DNA from: Mediterraneibacter massiliensis
GTDB lineage: Bacteria > Bacillota > Clostridia > Lachnospirales > Lachnospiraceae
NCBI RefSeq assembly: GCF_001487105.1
Contig: NZ_LN913001.1
Coordinates: forward strand, 955,353 to 1,019,352
Reading direction: 5' to 3'
DNA: 64,000 nucleotides
In this document: positions 1-7,824 of the stretch, piece by piece
How positions within the stretch are numbered: position 1 is the stretch's first letter
Layout of the letters: each line of letters starts with the position of its first letter
The notes under the pieces: generated by a model
What the model saw: the letters and a program-made list of their open reading frames with translations, nothing else
Told to the model about the DNA's origin: nothing
The model's database searches: none
Position numbers and translations under genes: made by a program

Positions 1-116
1 TTAAAAGAACTTCCTATATCCCGGCCGATATTTTTACATTGGATCGTACTTCCTTTTACCAGCCCCAGTACCTCAAAATTCTGACCCGGTATTGTTTCAG
101 TGGTTACTACTAACAT
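1..116 (-). CDS. YbjQ/UPF0145-like protein, 3' part outside window
   Basis: Only the first 38 codons lie in the window; the gene runs off the left edge. The start is the minus-strand ATG at base 116, with GGAGGG eight bases before it. The peptide begins [18 protein letters not shown] and continues with VKGST and IGRDIGSSF, the N-terminal pattern of the YbjQ (DUF74) family of roughly 105-residue cytosolic proteins often labelled heavy-metal-binding. No function can be stated from this fragment. Confidence 0.75.
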   Translation of the reverse strand, partial: MLVVTTETIPGQNFEVLGLVKGSTIQCKNIGRDIGSSF

Positions 117-239
117 GATGATAGCCCTCCTTATCCAAATAAAAATGTGTCTGTTACATAATAATATAATTATTATAGCATGGTTTTGTGTTCTGGAAAA
201 TGATATTTCTGCTGTTTTTATTATGGCAGGGTCCCGTTT

Positions 240-1247
240 CTACCATAAACCGAGTATATGCTGCATGCACAAACTTACAAAAGTGATCCCGATCCAACAG
301 CAGAAACCGGTAAAAATTGGTTTTGCGCCGGTACGGACAAGCTGGATGATATTTGTATGCAATCCGATCGCTGCCATGGCCATGACGATCAGAAATTTGC
401 TTAGTTCTTTTAGAGGGGCAGTCACTTCATAGGGGAGCTGGAATATGGTAGTGACCACGCTGGCGAGTATAAAAAAGAGAACAAAGAACGGAAAAGATTT
501 TTTCAGGCTAAAAGTAGAATCTTTTCTGTTTTTTTCTTTTCGGCCTCGCCAGAGAGCAAGAGTCAATGTGATAGGAATGATCGCCAGTGTCCGTGTCATT
601 TTGACGATTGCGGCAGCTTCTAGTGTGTGGCTTGCGTGTATGCCGTCCCAGGCGGCGGCAGCGGCTGTGACAGAGGAAGTATCATTGATCGCGGTTCCAG
701 CGAATAAACCGAATCCTTCATTGCTGAGCCCAAGAAGACCTCCCAGCGTGGGAAATAGGAGAGCGGCAAGGACATTGAAAAGAAAAATAACAGAGATAGA
801 CTGTGCTACGTCTTCGTCAGAAGCATCAATGACCGGAGCGGTAGCGGCGATAGCGCTTCCTCCGCAGACAGAAGAACCGACGCCTACGAGGATCGCGCTG
901 TCTGGTGTTAATTTTAATACCTTATAGAGAAAAAAGGCAATGAGTAGAGAAACAGAGATTGTAGAAAGGATAATAGGGAGTGACTGTCTGCCTTTTGCCA
1001 GTATTTCTGTCAGATTCATGCCGAAACCTAAAAAAACGACAGCTGCCTGTAAGATTTTTTTAGATGTATAGTGGATCCCCGGAGCAAATTTTTCTTTTTG
1101 CGGCATGAATAAAGTAAGGATCATTCCAATCAAGATAGAAAATACAGGCCCTCCGACGACAGGAAAACGTTGACCTAAAAACCAGGCTGGGAACGAGATG
1201 AATAGACAAAGAAGCAGACCTGCACCATTTTTTTTAATAAAGTTCAT
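240..1247 (-). CDS. YeiH-family (UPF0324) membrane transporter, putative sulfate exporter
   Basis: A 335-residue polytopic membrane protein with about ten hydrophobic segments. Glycine-rich motifs such as [14 protein letters not shown] and [13 protein letters not shown] are typical of YeiH/UPF0324, annotated as putative sulfate or sulfonate-product exporters. The frame opens 28 codons upstream, but the start chosen is MNFIKK at base 1247 because GGAGG lies eight bases before it and the protein then begins at the usual family position. It is divergent from a LysR gene, an arrangement seen for yeiH/yeiE in other bacteria, so control by that regulator is likely. The substrate is inferred from family only. 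Confidence 0.82.
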   Translation of the reverse strand: MNFIKKNGAGLLLCLFISFPAWFLGQRFPVVGGPVFSILIGMILTLFMPQKEKFAPGIHYTSKKILQAAVVFLGFGMNLTEILAKGRQSLPIILSTISVSLLIAFFLYKVLKLTPDSAILVGVGSSVCGGSAIAATAPVIDASDEDVAQSISVIFLFNVLAALLFPTLGGLLGLSNEGFGLFAGTAINDTSSVTAAAAAWDGIHASHTLEAAAIVKMTRTLAIIPITLTLALWRGRKEKNRKDSTFSLKKSFPFFVLFFILASVVTTIFQLPYEVTAPLKELSKFLIVMAMAAIGLHTNIIQLVRTGAKPIFTGFCCWIGITFVSLCMQHILGLW

Positions 1248-1587
1248 ACTATATTCCTCCATAGATGATGATAAAAATTTCAGCAACAGGCGAGGCAGGG
1301 TTATACGCAAGATTGCTGTTGAAAAAAGCATACCATAAAGAGAACATAAAATATAATTATATATCTTTATTTTATAATAAATATATGTTATGATAAATAC
1401 AGGGAGTAATTACTATAAAGCTGATAAGGTCAGCATATATAGGGTGCGGGCTGTTCTGATCGGAATATCCCGCATCTTGTTTCAATAGGACGCTATATAC
1501 CTGTTTGGGCATCCCGCAATTTGTGCCTTACAGGGCTGACGGGCTATGCCCGATAAGGTATAGGATAGAAATATAAGAGGGGTCTAT
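1248..1587. promoter_or_regulatory. Divergent control region with two hairpins
   Basis: This 340-base gap separates the YeiH gene from the divergent LysR gene. The left half is very AT-rich and should hold both promoters. The right half can fold into two hairpins: TGCGGG with CCCGCA (1445-1474), and a stem at 1526-1558 pairing CCTTA with TAAGG around CGGGC/GCCCG. The octamer ATCCCGCA occurs at 1467 and again at 1511. No known riboswitch class is recognised. Confidence 0.45.
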
Positions 1588-2466
1588 ATGCTTGATTTTC
1601 GTATGGAAACATTTTTAAAAGTCTGCCACTGCATGAATTTTACAAGGGCAGCAGAAGAACTTCACATTACACAGCCGGCAGTTTCACAGCATATCCACTA
1701 TCTGGAGAAATACTACCATACGAAATTATTTCTCTATGAAGGGAAAAAACTGCGTTTGACGAATGCGGGCGAACTGCTTAGAAATGCATCTATGACAATG
1801 AAACATGATGAGCTTTCTCTCCAGAATGAAATGAGAAAGGAAGGGGAAGAATTAAAAGAGATACGCTTTGGGGCGACACGTACGGTAGGAGATGCATTGA
1901 TGGGGAAGATACTGGCAAAGTATCTGGCCTCGTATCCGGATGCGAAGATACACATGGAAGTGGAAAATACGAATATGCTGCTGAACAGATTGGATGAAGG
2001 GCAGATTGATTTTGCGATCGTGGAAGGGTTTTTTAAGAAAAGAGAATATGATTTTATGCATTATTCAACAGAAGCATATATTGCTGTCTGTGGGCAGAGG
2101 TATGCGTTTGTAAAGAAACCGGAAAAAATAGAAGATTTATTCGGAGAACGTCTTCTGCTGCGGGAAGCGGGTTCCGGTACAAGAGAAGTACTGGAGCGGT
2201 TTTTGAGTTCACAGAATTTTAGCCTGGATGATTTTAAGAAATGTGTGGAAGCAGGAAGCCTGCAGACCATTAAAGAGTTGACAAAAGCAGGATGTGGTAT
2301 TACATTTTTATATGAAGTTGCTGTAAAAGATGAACTGGAAAAGGGCGAGATACAAAAAATCGATCTGCCGGATTTTCAGGTGTCTCATGACTTTACGTTT
2401 CTCTGGCGTCGGGGGAGTATTTACGCAGAGCGCTACAGAGAGATATTTCAGAGATTTGCGATATGA
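1588..2466 (+). CDS. LysR-family transcriptional regulator
   Basis: A 292-residue protein with an N-terminal winged helix-turn-helix (residues 3-62, including NFTRAAEELHITQPAVSQ) and a periplasmic-binding-like effector domain (about 88-290). AGGGG lies upstream of the ATG. It is divergent from the YeiH transporter and 43 bases upstream of the sufC-like gene. CysL/YeiE-type LysR proteins paired with YeiH-family exporters respond to sulfur state, so it probably links the exporter and the Fe-S unit. The ligand cannot be seen from sequence. Confidence 0.88.
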   Translation: MLDFRMETFLKVCHCMNFTRAAEELHITQPAVSQHIHYLEKYYHTKLFLYEGKKLRLTNAGELLRNASMTMKHDELSLQNEMRKEGEELKEIRFGATRTVGDALMGKILAKYLASYPDAKIHMEVENTNMLLNRLDEGQIDFAIVEGFFKKREYDFMHYSTEAYIAVCGQRYAFVKKPEKIEDLFGERLLLREAGSGTREVLERFLSSQNFSLDDFKKCVEAGSLQTIKELTKAGCGITFLYEVAVKDELEKGEIQKIDLPDFQVSHDFTFLWRRGSIYAERYREIFQRFAI

Positions 2467-2509
2467 AGAACGCAGTATACGCAAGATTATAAAAAAGGAA
2501 GTGATGTAG

Positions 2510-3256
2510 GTGTTACAGGTAGAGCATTTATCTTATGATATAGTAGAAGAAGGACGGCAGTCGGAGATTTTATCCGACGTTAGTTTTACCGTTCAGGATG
2601 GAGAGATGCTGGTCATTACGGGACCAAATGGAGGCGGCAAATCTACGCTGGCAAAAGTGTTGATGGGAATCAACAAAGAAACTGCAGGAAAGATTTATCT
2701 GGATGGACAGGATATTACAGCTCTTTCAATAGATGAGCGAGCAAAAGCGGGGATCGGATTTGCCTTTCAGCAGCCTCCCCGCTTTAAAGGGATGACTGTG
2801 AGGCGGCTTTTATCTCTTGCCGCGGGCAGGACATTGGATGAAAAGACTTGCTGTGAACTGTTGAGCAGTGTAGGGTTGTGTGCGAGAGAATATATAGACA
2901 GAGAAGCAGATGCTACATTGTCGGGCGGAGAAATGAAACGGATTGAAATTGCTACGGTCCTTGCGAAGCACCATGCGCTTTGTATTTTTGACGAGCCGGA
3001 AGCCGGGATCGATCTGTGGAGTTTTTCTATGCTGATCAAACGTTTTGAACAGATCCACAGAGAAAAAAAGGAAAGTCTTATTTTAATCTCTCATCAGGAG
3101 CGGATCATTGAGATGGCGGATCGCATTATGGTGATTGCGGATGGAAAGAAAAAAAGCATCGGTACGGCACAAGAAATCATGCCAGAGTTATTTGGACATG
3201 CAATGGATGCCTGTGAATGTCGTAAGCAAAAAGGAGGGGAACTCTATGGAGCTTGA
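2510..3256 (+). CDS. sufC: SufC-like Fe-S assembly ATPase
   Basis: A 248-residue ABC ATPase: Walker A GPNGGGKST (about residue 41), a Q-loop at FAFQQPPRFKG, signature LSGGEMKR and Walker B LCIFDEPEAGIDLWS. The D-loop and the GFAFQQPPRF context are SufC-like rather than typical of transport ATPases. The start is GTG at 2510, with AAGGAAG upstream; no in-frame ATG sits nearby. The end overlaps the next gene by 11 bases, indicating coupled translation with its SufB/D partner. SufC powers remodelling of the SufB/D scaffold during Fe-S cluster assembly. Confidence 0.88.
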   Translation: MLQVEHLSYDIVEEGRQSEILSDVSFTVQDGEMLVITGPNGGGKSTLAKVLMGINKETAGKIYLDGQDITALSIDERAKAGIGFAFQQPPRFKGMTVRRLLSLAAGRTLDEKTCCELLSSVGLCAREYIDREADATLSGGEMKRIEIATVLAKHHALCIFDEPEAGIDLWSFSMLIKRFEQIHREKKESLILISHQERIIEMADRIMVIADGKKKSIGTAQEIMPELFGHAMDACECRKQKGGELYGA

Positions 3257-4166
3257 TAAAGTGACGCAGGATGTGCTGGATGTGATAGATTCCTATGGAT
3301 TTAAACAGAAGGGCGCATATAATTTAAGGTTAAACGGGATGGCTGTATGTCACGGTGACAGCAGACACATCCATATAGTGAAAAAGGAAGACAGACCAGG
3401 TATTGATATCCATATCAGCGGCGAGGCAAAAAACGAGCAGGTACACATTCCGGTTGTTATGTCAAAGGAAGGTGTAGATGTCGTATATAATGATTTCTAT
3501 ATAGAAGATGGAGCGGATGTCACCATTATCGCCGGATGTGGGATTCATGGAGAAGGATGCAGCGAGACGAGGCATGACGGTATCCATACTTTCCATGTAG
3601 GGGAAAACGCCAATGTAAAATATATAGAGAACCACTATGCACAAGGAGACGGCACGGGGAAAAAAGTGTTGAATCCAGTTACAAAAATATACGTAGGTGA
3701 GAACTCTGTGTTTACACTTGAGACTTCACAGATTAAGGGCGTTGATTCTACAGAAAGAGAAAATTATATTGAACTGGCAGAAAACGCTAAGCTTTTTGTG
3801 ACGGAGAAGCTGATGACACATGAAGAACAGACAGCAATCTCGAATATGGATGTGCAGCTGATGGGAGAAAATAGTTCTGCCAGGATTGTGTCACGTTCTG
3901 TTGCAAAAGGGAAATCCAGACAGGTGTTCCATCCGAAAGCAATCGGAAACAATCTCTGCCATGCACATGTGCAGTGTGATTCTATCATCATGGATGAAGC
4001 AGAGATCAGTTCCATTCCGGAGATTAACGCAAGGCATGTGGATGCGCAGATCGTACATGAAGCGGCAATTGGAAGGATCAATGATGAACAGCTGATCAAA
4101 CTGCGGACATTCGGACTCAGCGAGGAAGAGGCAGAGGCAGTGATCATCGAAAATTTCTTGAAATAA
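3246..4166 (+). CDS. Short SufB/SufD-family scaffold protein
   Basis: A 306-residue SufB/D-family protein, clearly shorter than usual SufB or SufD (about 420-480). It consists mainly of the right-handed beta-helix core (about residues 70-250) and the C-terminal helical module (SSIPEINARHVDAQIVHEAA, then INDEQLIKL). The start ATG at 3246 has AGGAGG upstream and overlaps sufC; a longer in-frame extension from 3135 would read through sufC and is rejected. SufA, SufS and SufU are not adjacent. The pair resembles the two-gene minimal SUF-like (SmsCB) systems of anaerobes. Confidence 0.85.
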   Translation: MELDKVTQDVLDVIDSYGFKQKGAYNLRLNGMAVCHGDSRHIHIVKKEDRPGIDIHISGEAKNEQVHIPVVMSKEGVDVVYNDFYIEDGADVTIIAGCGIHGEGCSETRHDGIHTFHVGENANVKYIENHYAQGDGTGKKVLNPVTKIYVGENSVFTLETSQIKGVDSTERENYIELAENAKLFVTEKLMTHEEQTAISNMDVQLMGENSSARIVSRSVAKGKSRQVFHPKAIGNNLCHAHVQCDSIIMDEAEISSIPEINARHVDAQIVHEAAIGRINDEQLIKLRTFGLSEEEAEAVIIENFLK

Positions 4167-4226
4167 AAAAAGGGGGATGACAGACGGTATGGTATTTCTA
4201 ACAACCGTGGTCATTCCCTTTTTGTT
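4166..4226 (+). terminator. Intrinsic terminator after the SufCB unit
   Basis: AAAAAGGGGGATGAC pairs with GTCATTCCCTTTTT around an inner ACGGT/ACCGT stem. With A-rich and T-rich flanks it can act in both directions, serving the convergent YbaK gene too. Confidence 0.85.
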
Positions 4227-4253
4227 ATGTTTTGAAAGTTTTTCCTGAGAGTG

Positions 4254-4733
4254 TCAGACAGAGGGTGTCTTACACACGTCGATCCAGTCTGCGGCTTCTG
4301 CAAATTTTTCTAATTCTTCACAGGTCACTTCTACTGCGGAATTTGCGCTCCCCGCAGCGGGGAATACGGTGGAAAAGCGCTTTAGGGACACGTCCAGATA
4401 CGTCGTGACTGAGGAGGGATTTCCAAAAGGACATACTCCTCCGACGGCGTGTCCGGTGTAGGTTTCGACATCTTCAGGAGATAACATTTTAGCTTTCATG
4501 CTAAAGAAATGTTTAAATTTACTATTGTCTATTTTTGTGTCTCCTGCAGTTACAATAAGGATGGCAGTATCTCTTTCCTTAGTATAGAAAGAAAGTGTTT
4601 TGGCAATACGTGCAGGTTCTACACCGGCGGCTTGTGCCGCAAGATCAACAGTTGCACTGGAAGATGAAAATTCAATAATTTCTTTGGATATATTTTTGTT
4701 TTTAAAATAATCTTTAACAATCTGAACAGACAT
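4254..4733 (-). CDS. YbaK/EbsC-family aminoacyl-tRNA deacylase
   Basis: A 159-residue protein of normal length for free-standing YbaK/ProX editing domains. Visible family motifs are the lysine-containing GVEPARIAKTLSF (about 37-49) and GHAVGGVCPFG (about 94-104). These enzymes hydrolyse mischarged aminoacyl-tRNAs such as Cys- or Ala-tRNA(Pro) in the cytosol; which one applies cannot be decided here. Monocistronic and convergent to the SufCB unit, sharing its terminator. Confidence 0.87.
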   Translation of the reverse strand: MSVQIVKDYFKNKNISKEIIEFSSSSATVDLAAQAAGVEPARIAKTLSFYTKERDTAILIVTAGDTKIDNSKFKHFFSMKAKMLSPEDVETYTGHAVGGVCPFGNPSSVTTYLDVSLKRFSTVFPAAGSANSAVEVTCEELEKFAEAADWIDVCKTPSV

Positions 4734-4810
4734 TGTGATCTCCTTTATTTTTCCTGTTATTTATGATATAGGATACCAAGTTTACTATTGTGTATTATAA
4801 CAGAAGTATC

Positions 4811-4839
4811 TTTACAGTAAAAGAGGATTGTGGTAAGAT
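4811..4839 (+). promoter_or_regulatory. Probable thiW promoter
   Basis: TTTACA, a 17-base spacer and TAAGAT. Transcription would begin near 4846 and give thiW a leader of about 150 bases. Confidence 0.6.
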
Positions 4840-4845
4840 ATGGGC

Positions 4846-4996
4846 GGATATCTGACAAAGAGTTTTCTCAGGCGGGGAGCGCCGTTTGGGTTTTTACTGT
4901 ACCGGCGTACGAGGTACGAAAATAACCTGCGAGGGAATCCGTGTTCCGGAGTGAGAGGATACCAAGGAGTATCGACCGTTATTTCAGGAGGTTAAC
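4846..4996 (+). promoter_or_regulatory. Structured leader of thiW, class unknown
   Basis: The leader can form several short hairpins: CGTAC/GTACG at 4906-4918, GATAC/GTATC at about 4958-4973, and a closing helix pairing GAAAATAAC (4918-4926) with GTTATTTC (4978-4985). TAACCT (4923-4928), within the left arm, is also complementary to AGGTTA (4989-4994), which overlaps the ribosome binding site, so two exclusive folds are possible. It lacks the CTGAGA and GGATAATGCC elements of a TPP aptamer. The regulatory role is inferred. Confidence 0.45.
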
Positions 4997-5509
4997 ATGA
5001 AAAACATCAATGTAAAAAAGCTTGCTTTGGCAGGCATTCTTGTAGCTGTCGGTATTGTCTGTTCTCCGCTGTCTATTCCGGTGGGCGCGTCAAAATGTGC
5101 CCCAGTCCAGCATTTTATCAATATATTGGGCGGCGTCTTTTTAGGACCGGGGTATGCGGTAGGGATGGCGTTTGTAACGAGTCTTTTGCGTAATTTGATG
5201 GGAACCGGGACACTGTTGGCATTTCCGGGATCCATGTGCGGAGCGTTTCTCTGTGGTATGTTATATAAGTATGGGAAACATCTGCCTTATGCATATGTAG
5301 GTGAACTGTTCGGTACATCAGTGATCGGAGGGATTTTAAGTTATCCGGTTGCAGCGTTTCTGATGGGAAGCGACAGCGCTGTTTTTGGTTTCGTGATTCC
5401 ATTTTTTATTTCTAGTTTTGGCGGCACGATACTGGCAGTTGTTCTCGTTACTGTGATGAAAAGAATGAAAGTGTTGGATATATATCTGGGAAATTTGAAT
5501 TATCAATAG
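4997..5509 (+). CDS. thiW: ThiW, hydroxyethylthiazole uptake S-component
   Basis: A 170-residue membrane protein with five or six hydrophobic segments. It contains GASKCAPVQHFINILGGVFL and LGPGYAVGMAFVTSLLRN, patterns of the ThiW family, predicted energy-coupling-factor substrate-binding subunits for the thiazole precursor of thiamine. AGGAGG precedes the ATG by six bases. It sits upstream of the TPP-controlled thiM operon, so imported thiazole would go straight to ThiM. No ECF ATPases are nearby; shared ECF modules encoded elsewhere are likely used. Confidence 0.88.
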   Translation: MKNINVKKLALAGILVAVGIVCSPLSIPVGASKCAPVQHFINILGGVFLGPGYAVGMAFVTSLLRNLMGTGTLLAFPGSMCGAFLCGMLYKYGKHLPYAYVGELFGTSVIGGILSYPVAAFLMGSDSAVFGFVIPFFISSFGGTILAVVLVTVMKRMKVLDIYLGNLNYQ

Positions 5510-5513
5510 AAAT

Positions 5514-5605
5514 AACAGGGGAGCTTGCGCAGCAGGCAGGCTGAGAGTAGACGAATGTGTCTAGACCCGTGACCTGATTTGGATAATGCCAACGTAGGGA
5601 ATATA
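5514..5605 (+). promoter_or_regulatory. TPP riboswitch (THI element)
   Basis: Matches the conserved core in order: GGGGAGC near the 5' end, GCTGAGAG, ACCCG, ACCTGATTTGGATAATGCC and a closing CGTAGGGAA. It is followed immediately by a terminator hairpin and then thiM, so TPP binding should reduce expression of the thiM-thiE-HAD-thiD operon by transcription termination. Its place after thiW suggests that thiW itself is controlled separately. Confidence 0.95.
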
Positions 5606-5618
5606 TAAACGCATTCGC

Positions 5619-5650
5619 AGCGGGTATACCTCATTGGTATACCCGCTTTT
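5619..5650 (+). terminator. Expression-platform terminator of the TPP riboswitch
   Basis: A perfect 12-bp stem AGCGGGTATACC / GGTATACCCGCT with a five-base loop and TTTT, directly between the aptamer and thiM. Confidence 0.93.
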
Positions 5651-5681
5651 ATCGAATAAGAAGTATAGGAGGATCTATCAT

Positions 5682-6503
5682 ATGATAAAAAAGTGCATGC
5701 AGCAAGTGAGAAAAACTGCTCCTTTGGTACATAATATTACAAATTATGTTACGGTAAATGATGTGGCGAATATATTGCTGGCCTGTGGAGGAAGTCCGAT
5801 CATGTCGGATGAGGCAGAAGATGTGGAGGACATTACATCTATCTGCGGCGGACTTAATATCAATATTGGAACTTTGCACAAAACAAGTATAGAAGGAATG
5901 TTTAAGGCAGGAAGAAAGGCAAATGTATTGGGGCATCCTGTCCTGCTGGATCCGGTGGGGGCAGGCGCCAGTGCGCTTAGAACGAATACGGCGCTGAGAT
6001 TGCTGAAGGAAATCCAACTGACCGCTATCCGTGGAAATATGTCGGAGATCAGGACGCTGGCAAATGGCAGCGGGACGACAAAGGGGGTAGATGCAGACAT
6101 AGCAGATATCGTGAAAGAAGAGAATCTGGAAGAAGCGGTTGCTTTTGTGAAAAAATTTGCGGATGAAACGAAGACGATCATTGCTGTCACAGGGGCCATT
6201 GATCTTGTATCAGATGGAAAACAATGTTATGTGATACGAAATGGACGTCCGGAGATGGGGAAGGTTACCGGAACCGGATGTCAGTTATCCGGCATGATGA
6301 CAGCATATCTGACAGCGAATCCGGAGAATCATCTGGAAGCTGCCGCAGCAGCAGTCTGTGCAATGGGACTTGCCGGGGAGATTGGGTTTGGTTATATGTG
6401 CAAAGGAGATGGAAATGCGACATATCGCAGCCGTATCATCGATGCAGTTTATAATATGACAGGAGAAGAATTAGAAAGAGGTGCAAAGTATGAGGTGCTC
6501 TAA
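5682..6503 (+). CDS. thiM: ThiM, hydroxyethylthiazole kinase
   Basis: A 273-residue kinase that phosphorylates 4-methyl-5-hydroxyethylthiazole with ATP for thiamine salvage. Motifs: PLVHNITNYVTVNDVAN near the N-terminus, LLDPVGAGAS (about residue 90), and the catalytic-cysteine loop GKVTGTGCQLSG near 195-206. The start ATG at 5682 follows AGGAGG; the frame opens upstream inside the riboswitch terminator, which is not translated. First gene of the TPP-riboswitch operon, overlapping thiE. Confidence 0.95.
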   Translation: MIKKCMQQVRKTAPLVHNITNYVTVNDVANILLACGGSPIMSDEAEDVEDITSICGGLNINIGTLHKTSIEGMFKAGRKANVLGHPVLLDPVGAGASALRTNTALRLLKEIQLTAIRGNMSEIRTLANGSGTTKGVDADIADIVKEENLEEAVAFVKKFADETKTIIAVTGAIDLVSDGKQCYVIRNGRPEMGKVTGTGCQLSGMMTAYLTANPENHLEAAAAAVCAMGLAGEIGFGYMCKGDGNATYRSRIIDAVYNMTGEELERGAKYEVL

Positions 6504-7134
6504 AAAAGATCTACTTCTTTATGCGGTGACAGACAGAAGATGGCTGCATGGAAAGAGACTTTGTGAACAAGTGGAAGAAGCCTTAAAAGGAGGCGCGACA
6601 TTTATACAGCTCAGGGAAAAAAATCTGGAAGAAGCCGCATTTTTAAAAGAGGCAGAAACGATAAAAGAACTTTGCAGCCAGTATAAAGTCCCGTTTGTGA
6701 TCAATGATAATGTAGAAATCGCAAAAGCGGTTGACGCAGATGGAGTGCACGTAGGTCAAAGTGATATGGAAGCGCTGCATGCACGAGAAATACTGGGCGA
6801 GGATAAGATCATCGGTGTATCGGCGCAGACAGTAGAGCAAGCTGTAAAAGCAGAAAAAAATGGCGCAGATTATTTGGGAGTAGGAGCAGTATTTGCTACA
6901 GGTTCTAAGGCAGACGCAAAAGAAGTCGATCATGAGACGCTAAAAGAAATCTGTGCGGCAGTAAATATTCCGGTGATCGCGATCGGCGGGATTGGCGAAG
7001 CAAACGTTATGAGACTAAAAGGAAGTGGAATCTGCGGTATAGCAGTCATCAGTGCTGTCTTTGCACAGTCAGATATACAAAATGCAGCAAAGAGACTGCG
7101 TGATCTGACCAAAGAAATGATAGGTGAAAGATAA
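6490..7134 (+). CDS. thiE: ThiE, thiamine-phosphate synthase
   Basis: A 214-residue TIM-barrel enzyme joining HMP-PP and thiazole phosphate to give thiamine monophosphate. Motifs: GGATFIQLREKN, INDNVEIAKAVDADGVHVGQ, the phosphate-binding GVGAVFATGSK and IPVIAIGGI. A GTG at 6481 is also in frame, but AGAGGTG lies correctly for the ATG at 6490. It overlaps the end of thiM by 14 bases. Confidence 0.94.
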   Translation: MRCSKKDLLLYAVTDRRWLHGKRLCEQVEEALKGGATFIQLREKNLEEAAFLKEAETIKELCSQYKVPFVINDNVEIAKAVDADGVHVGQSDMEALHAREILGEDKIIGVSAQTVEQAVKAEKNGADYLGVGAVFATGSKADAKEVDHETLKEICAAVNIPVIAIGGIGEANVMRLKGSGICGIAVISAVFAQSDIQNAAKRLRDLTKEMIGER

Positions 7135-7139
7135 AGAAA

Positions 7140-7802
7140 ATGATAAAAGGTATCGTATTTGATGTGGATGGAACGCTTTTAAATTCCATGCCTGTTTGGG
7201 AAAACTTAGGAGAATTATATTTGAAGAGTTTAGGGATAGCGGCAGAAAAAGATCTTCGAAATATCCTCTTTGAGATGAGTTTGGAGGAAGGCGCTGCATA
7301 TCTGATCAAAACATATGGACTCGCGCTCACGGAAACGGAGGTGGTAAGTGGCCTGAACAGACGGGTAGAAGAGTTTTACAGAGAGAAAGTTCCTCTGAAA
7401 GAAGGCGTAAGACAATATCTGGATGAATTTAAAGCGAGAAAAATACCCATGACGATCGCGACATCCGGAGATAGGCAAAATGCAGAAGCAGCATTAAAAA
7501 GATTAAGAGTTTCTTCTTATTTCCAAGGGATTTTTACATGTGCTGAGATAGGAAGCAGTAAATCGCAGCCGGATATTTATCTGGCCGCAGCGCTGCAGAT
7601 GGATACAGAACCTGAAAATACATGGGTATTTGAAGATGCGTACCACGCTGTCCTAACGGCGAAGAAAGCAGGTTTTAAGACGGTTGCCGTATATGACAAG
7701 GCAAATGACAGAAATCTTGCAAGAATATGGAATACGGCGGATATTTATTTGGCCGCATATACGGATTTCGCGTTGGTTTATAAAAGAATGGCTGGAGAAT
7801 GA
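7140..7802 (+). CDS. HAD-family phosphatase in the thiamine operon
   Basis: A 220-residue HAD hydrolase with motif I DVDGTLLNS, an all-helical cap, motif II TIATSGD and motif IV FEDAYHAV. It starts five bases after thiE and is followed by thiD, so it is co-transcribed under the TPP riboswitch. The position suggests a phosphatase for a thiamine intermediate, possibly thiamine monophosphate, before re-pyrophosphorylation. This is inference: HAD substrate choice cannot be read from sequence. It could also be a beta-phosphoglucomutase-like housecleaning enzyme. Confidence 0.85.
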   Translation: MIKGIVFDVDGTLLNSMPVWENLGELYLKSLGIAAEKDLRNILFEMSLEEGAAYLIKTYGLALTETEVVSGLNRRVEEFYREKVPLKEGVRQYLDEFKARKIPMTIATSGDRQNAEAALKRLRVSSYFQGIFTCAEIGSSKSQPDIYLAAALQMDTEPENTWVFEDAYHAVLTAKKAGFKTVAVYDKANDRNLARIWNTADIYLAAYTDFALVYKRMAGE

Positions 7803-7824
7803 AAGAAAAGAGAGGAAAAGTACG

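Noticed and set aside
445..927. 160-codon plus-strand frame inside the YeiH gene
   Set aside because: It is antisense to a clear membrane transporter, lacks a ribosome site and its translation shows no domain.
4846..4996. A second TPP riboswitch upstream of thiW
   Set aside because: GGGGAGC-like sequence is present near 4875, but the CTGAGA and GGATAATGCC cores are absent, so it was not called as TPP.
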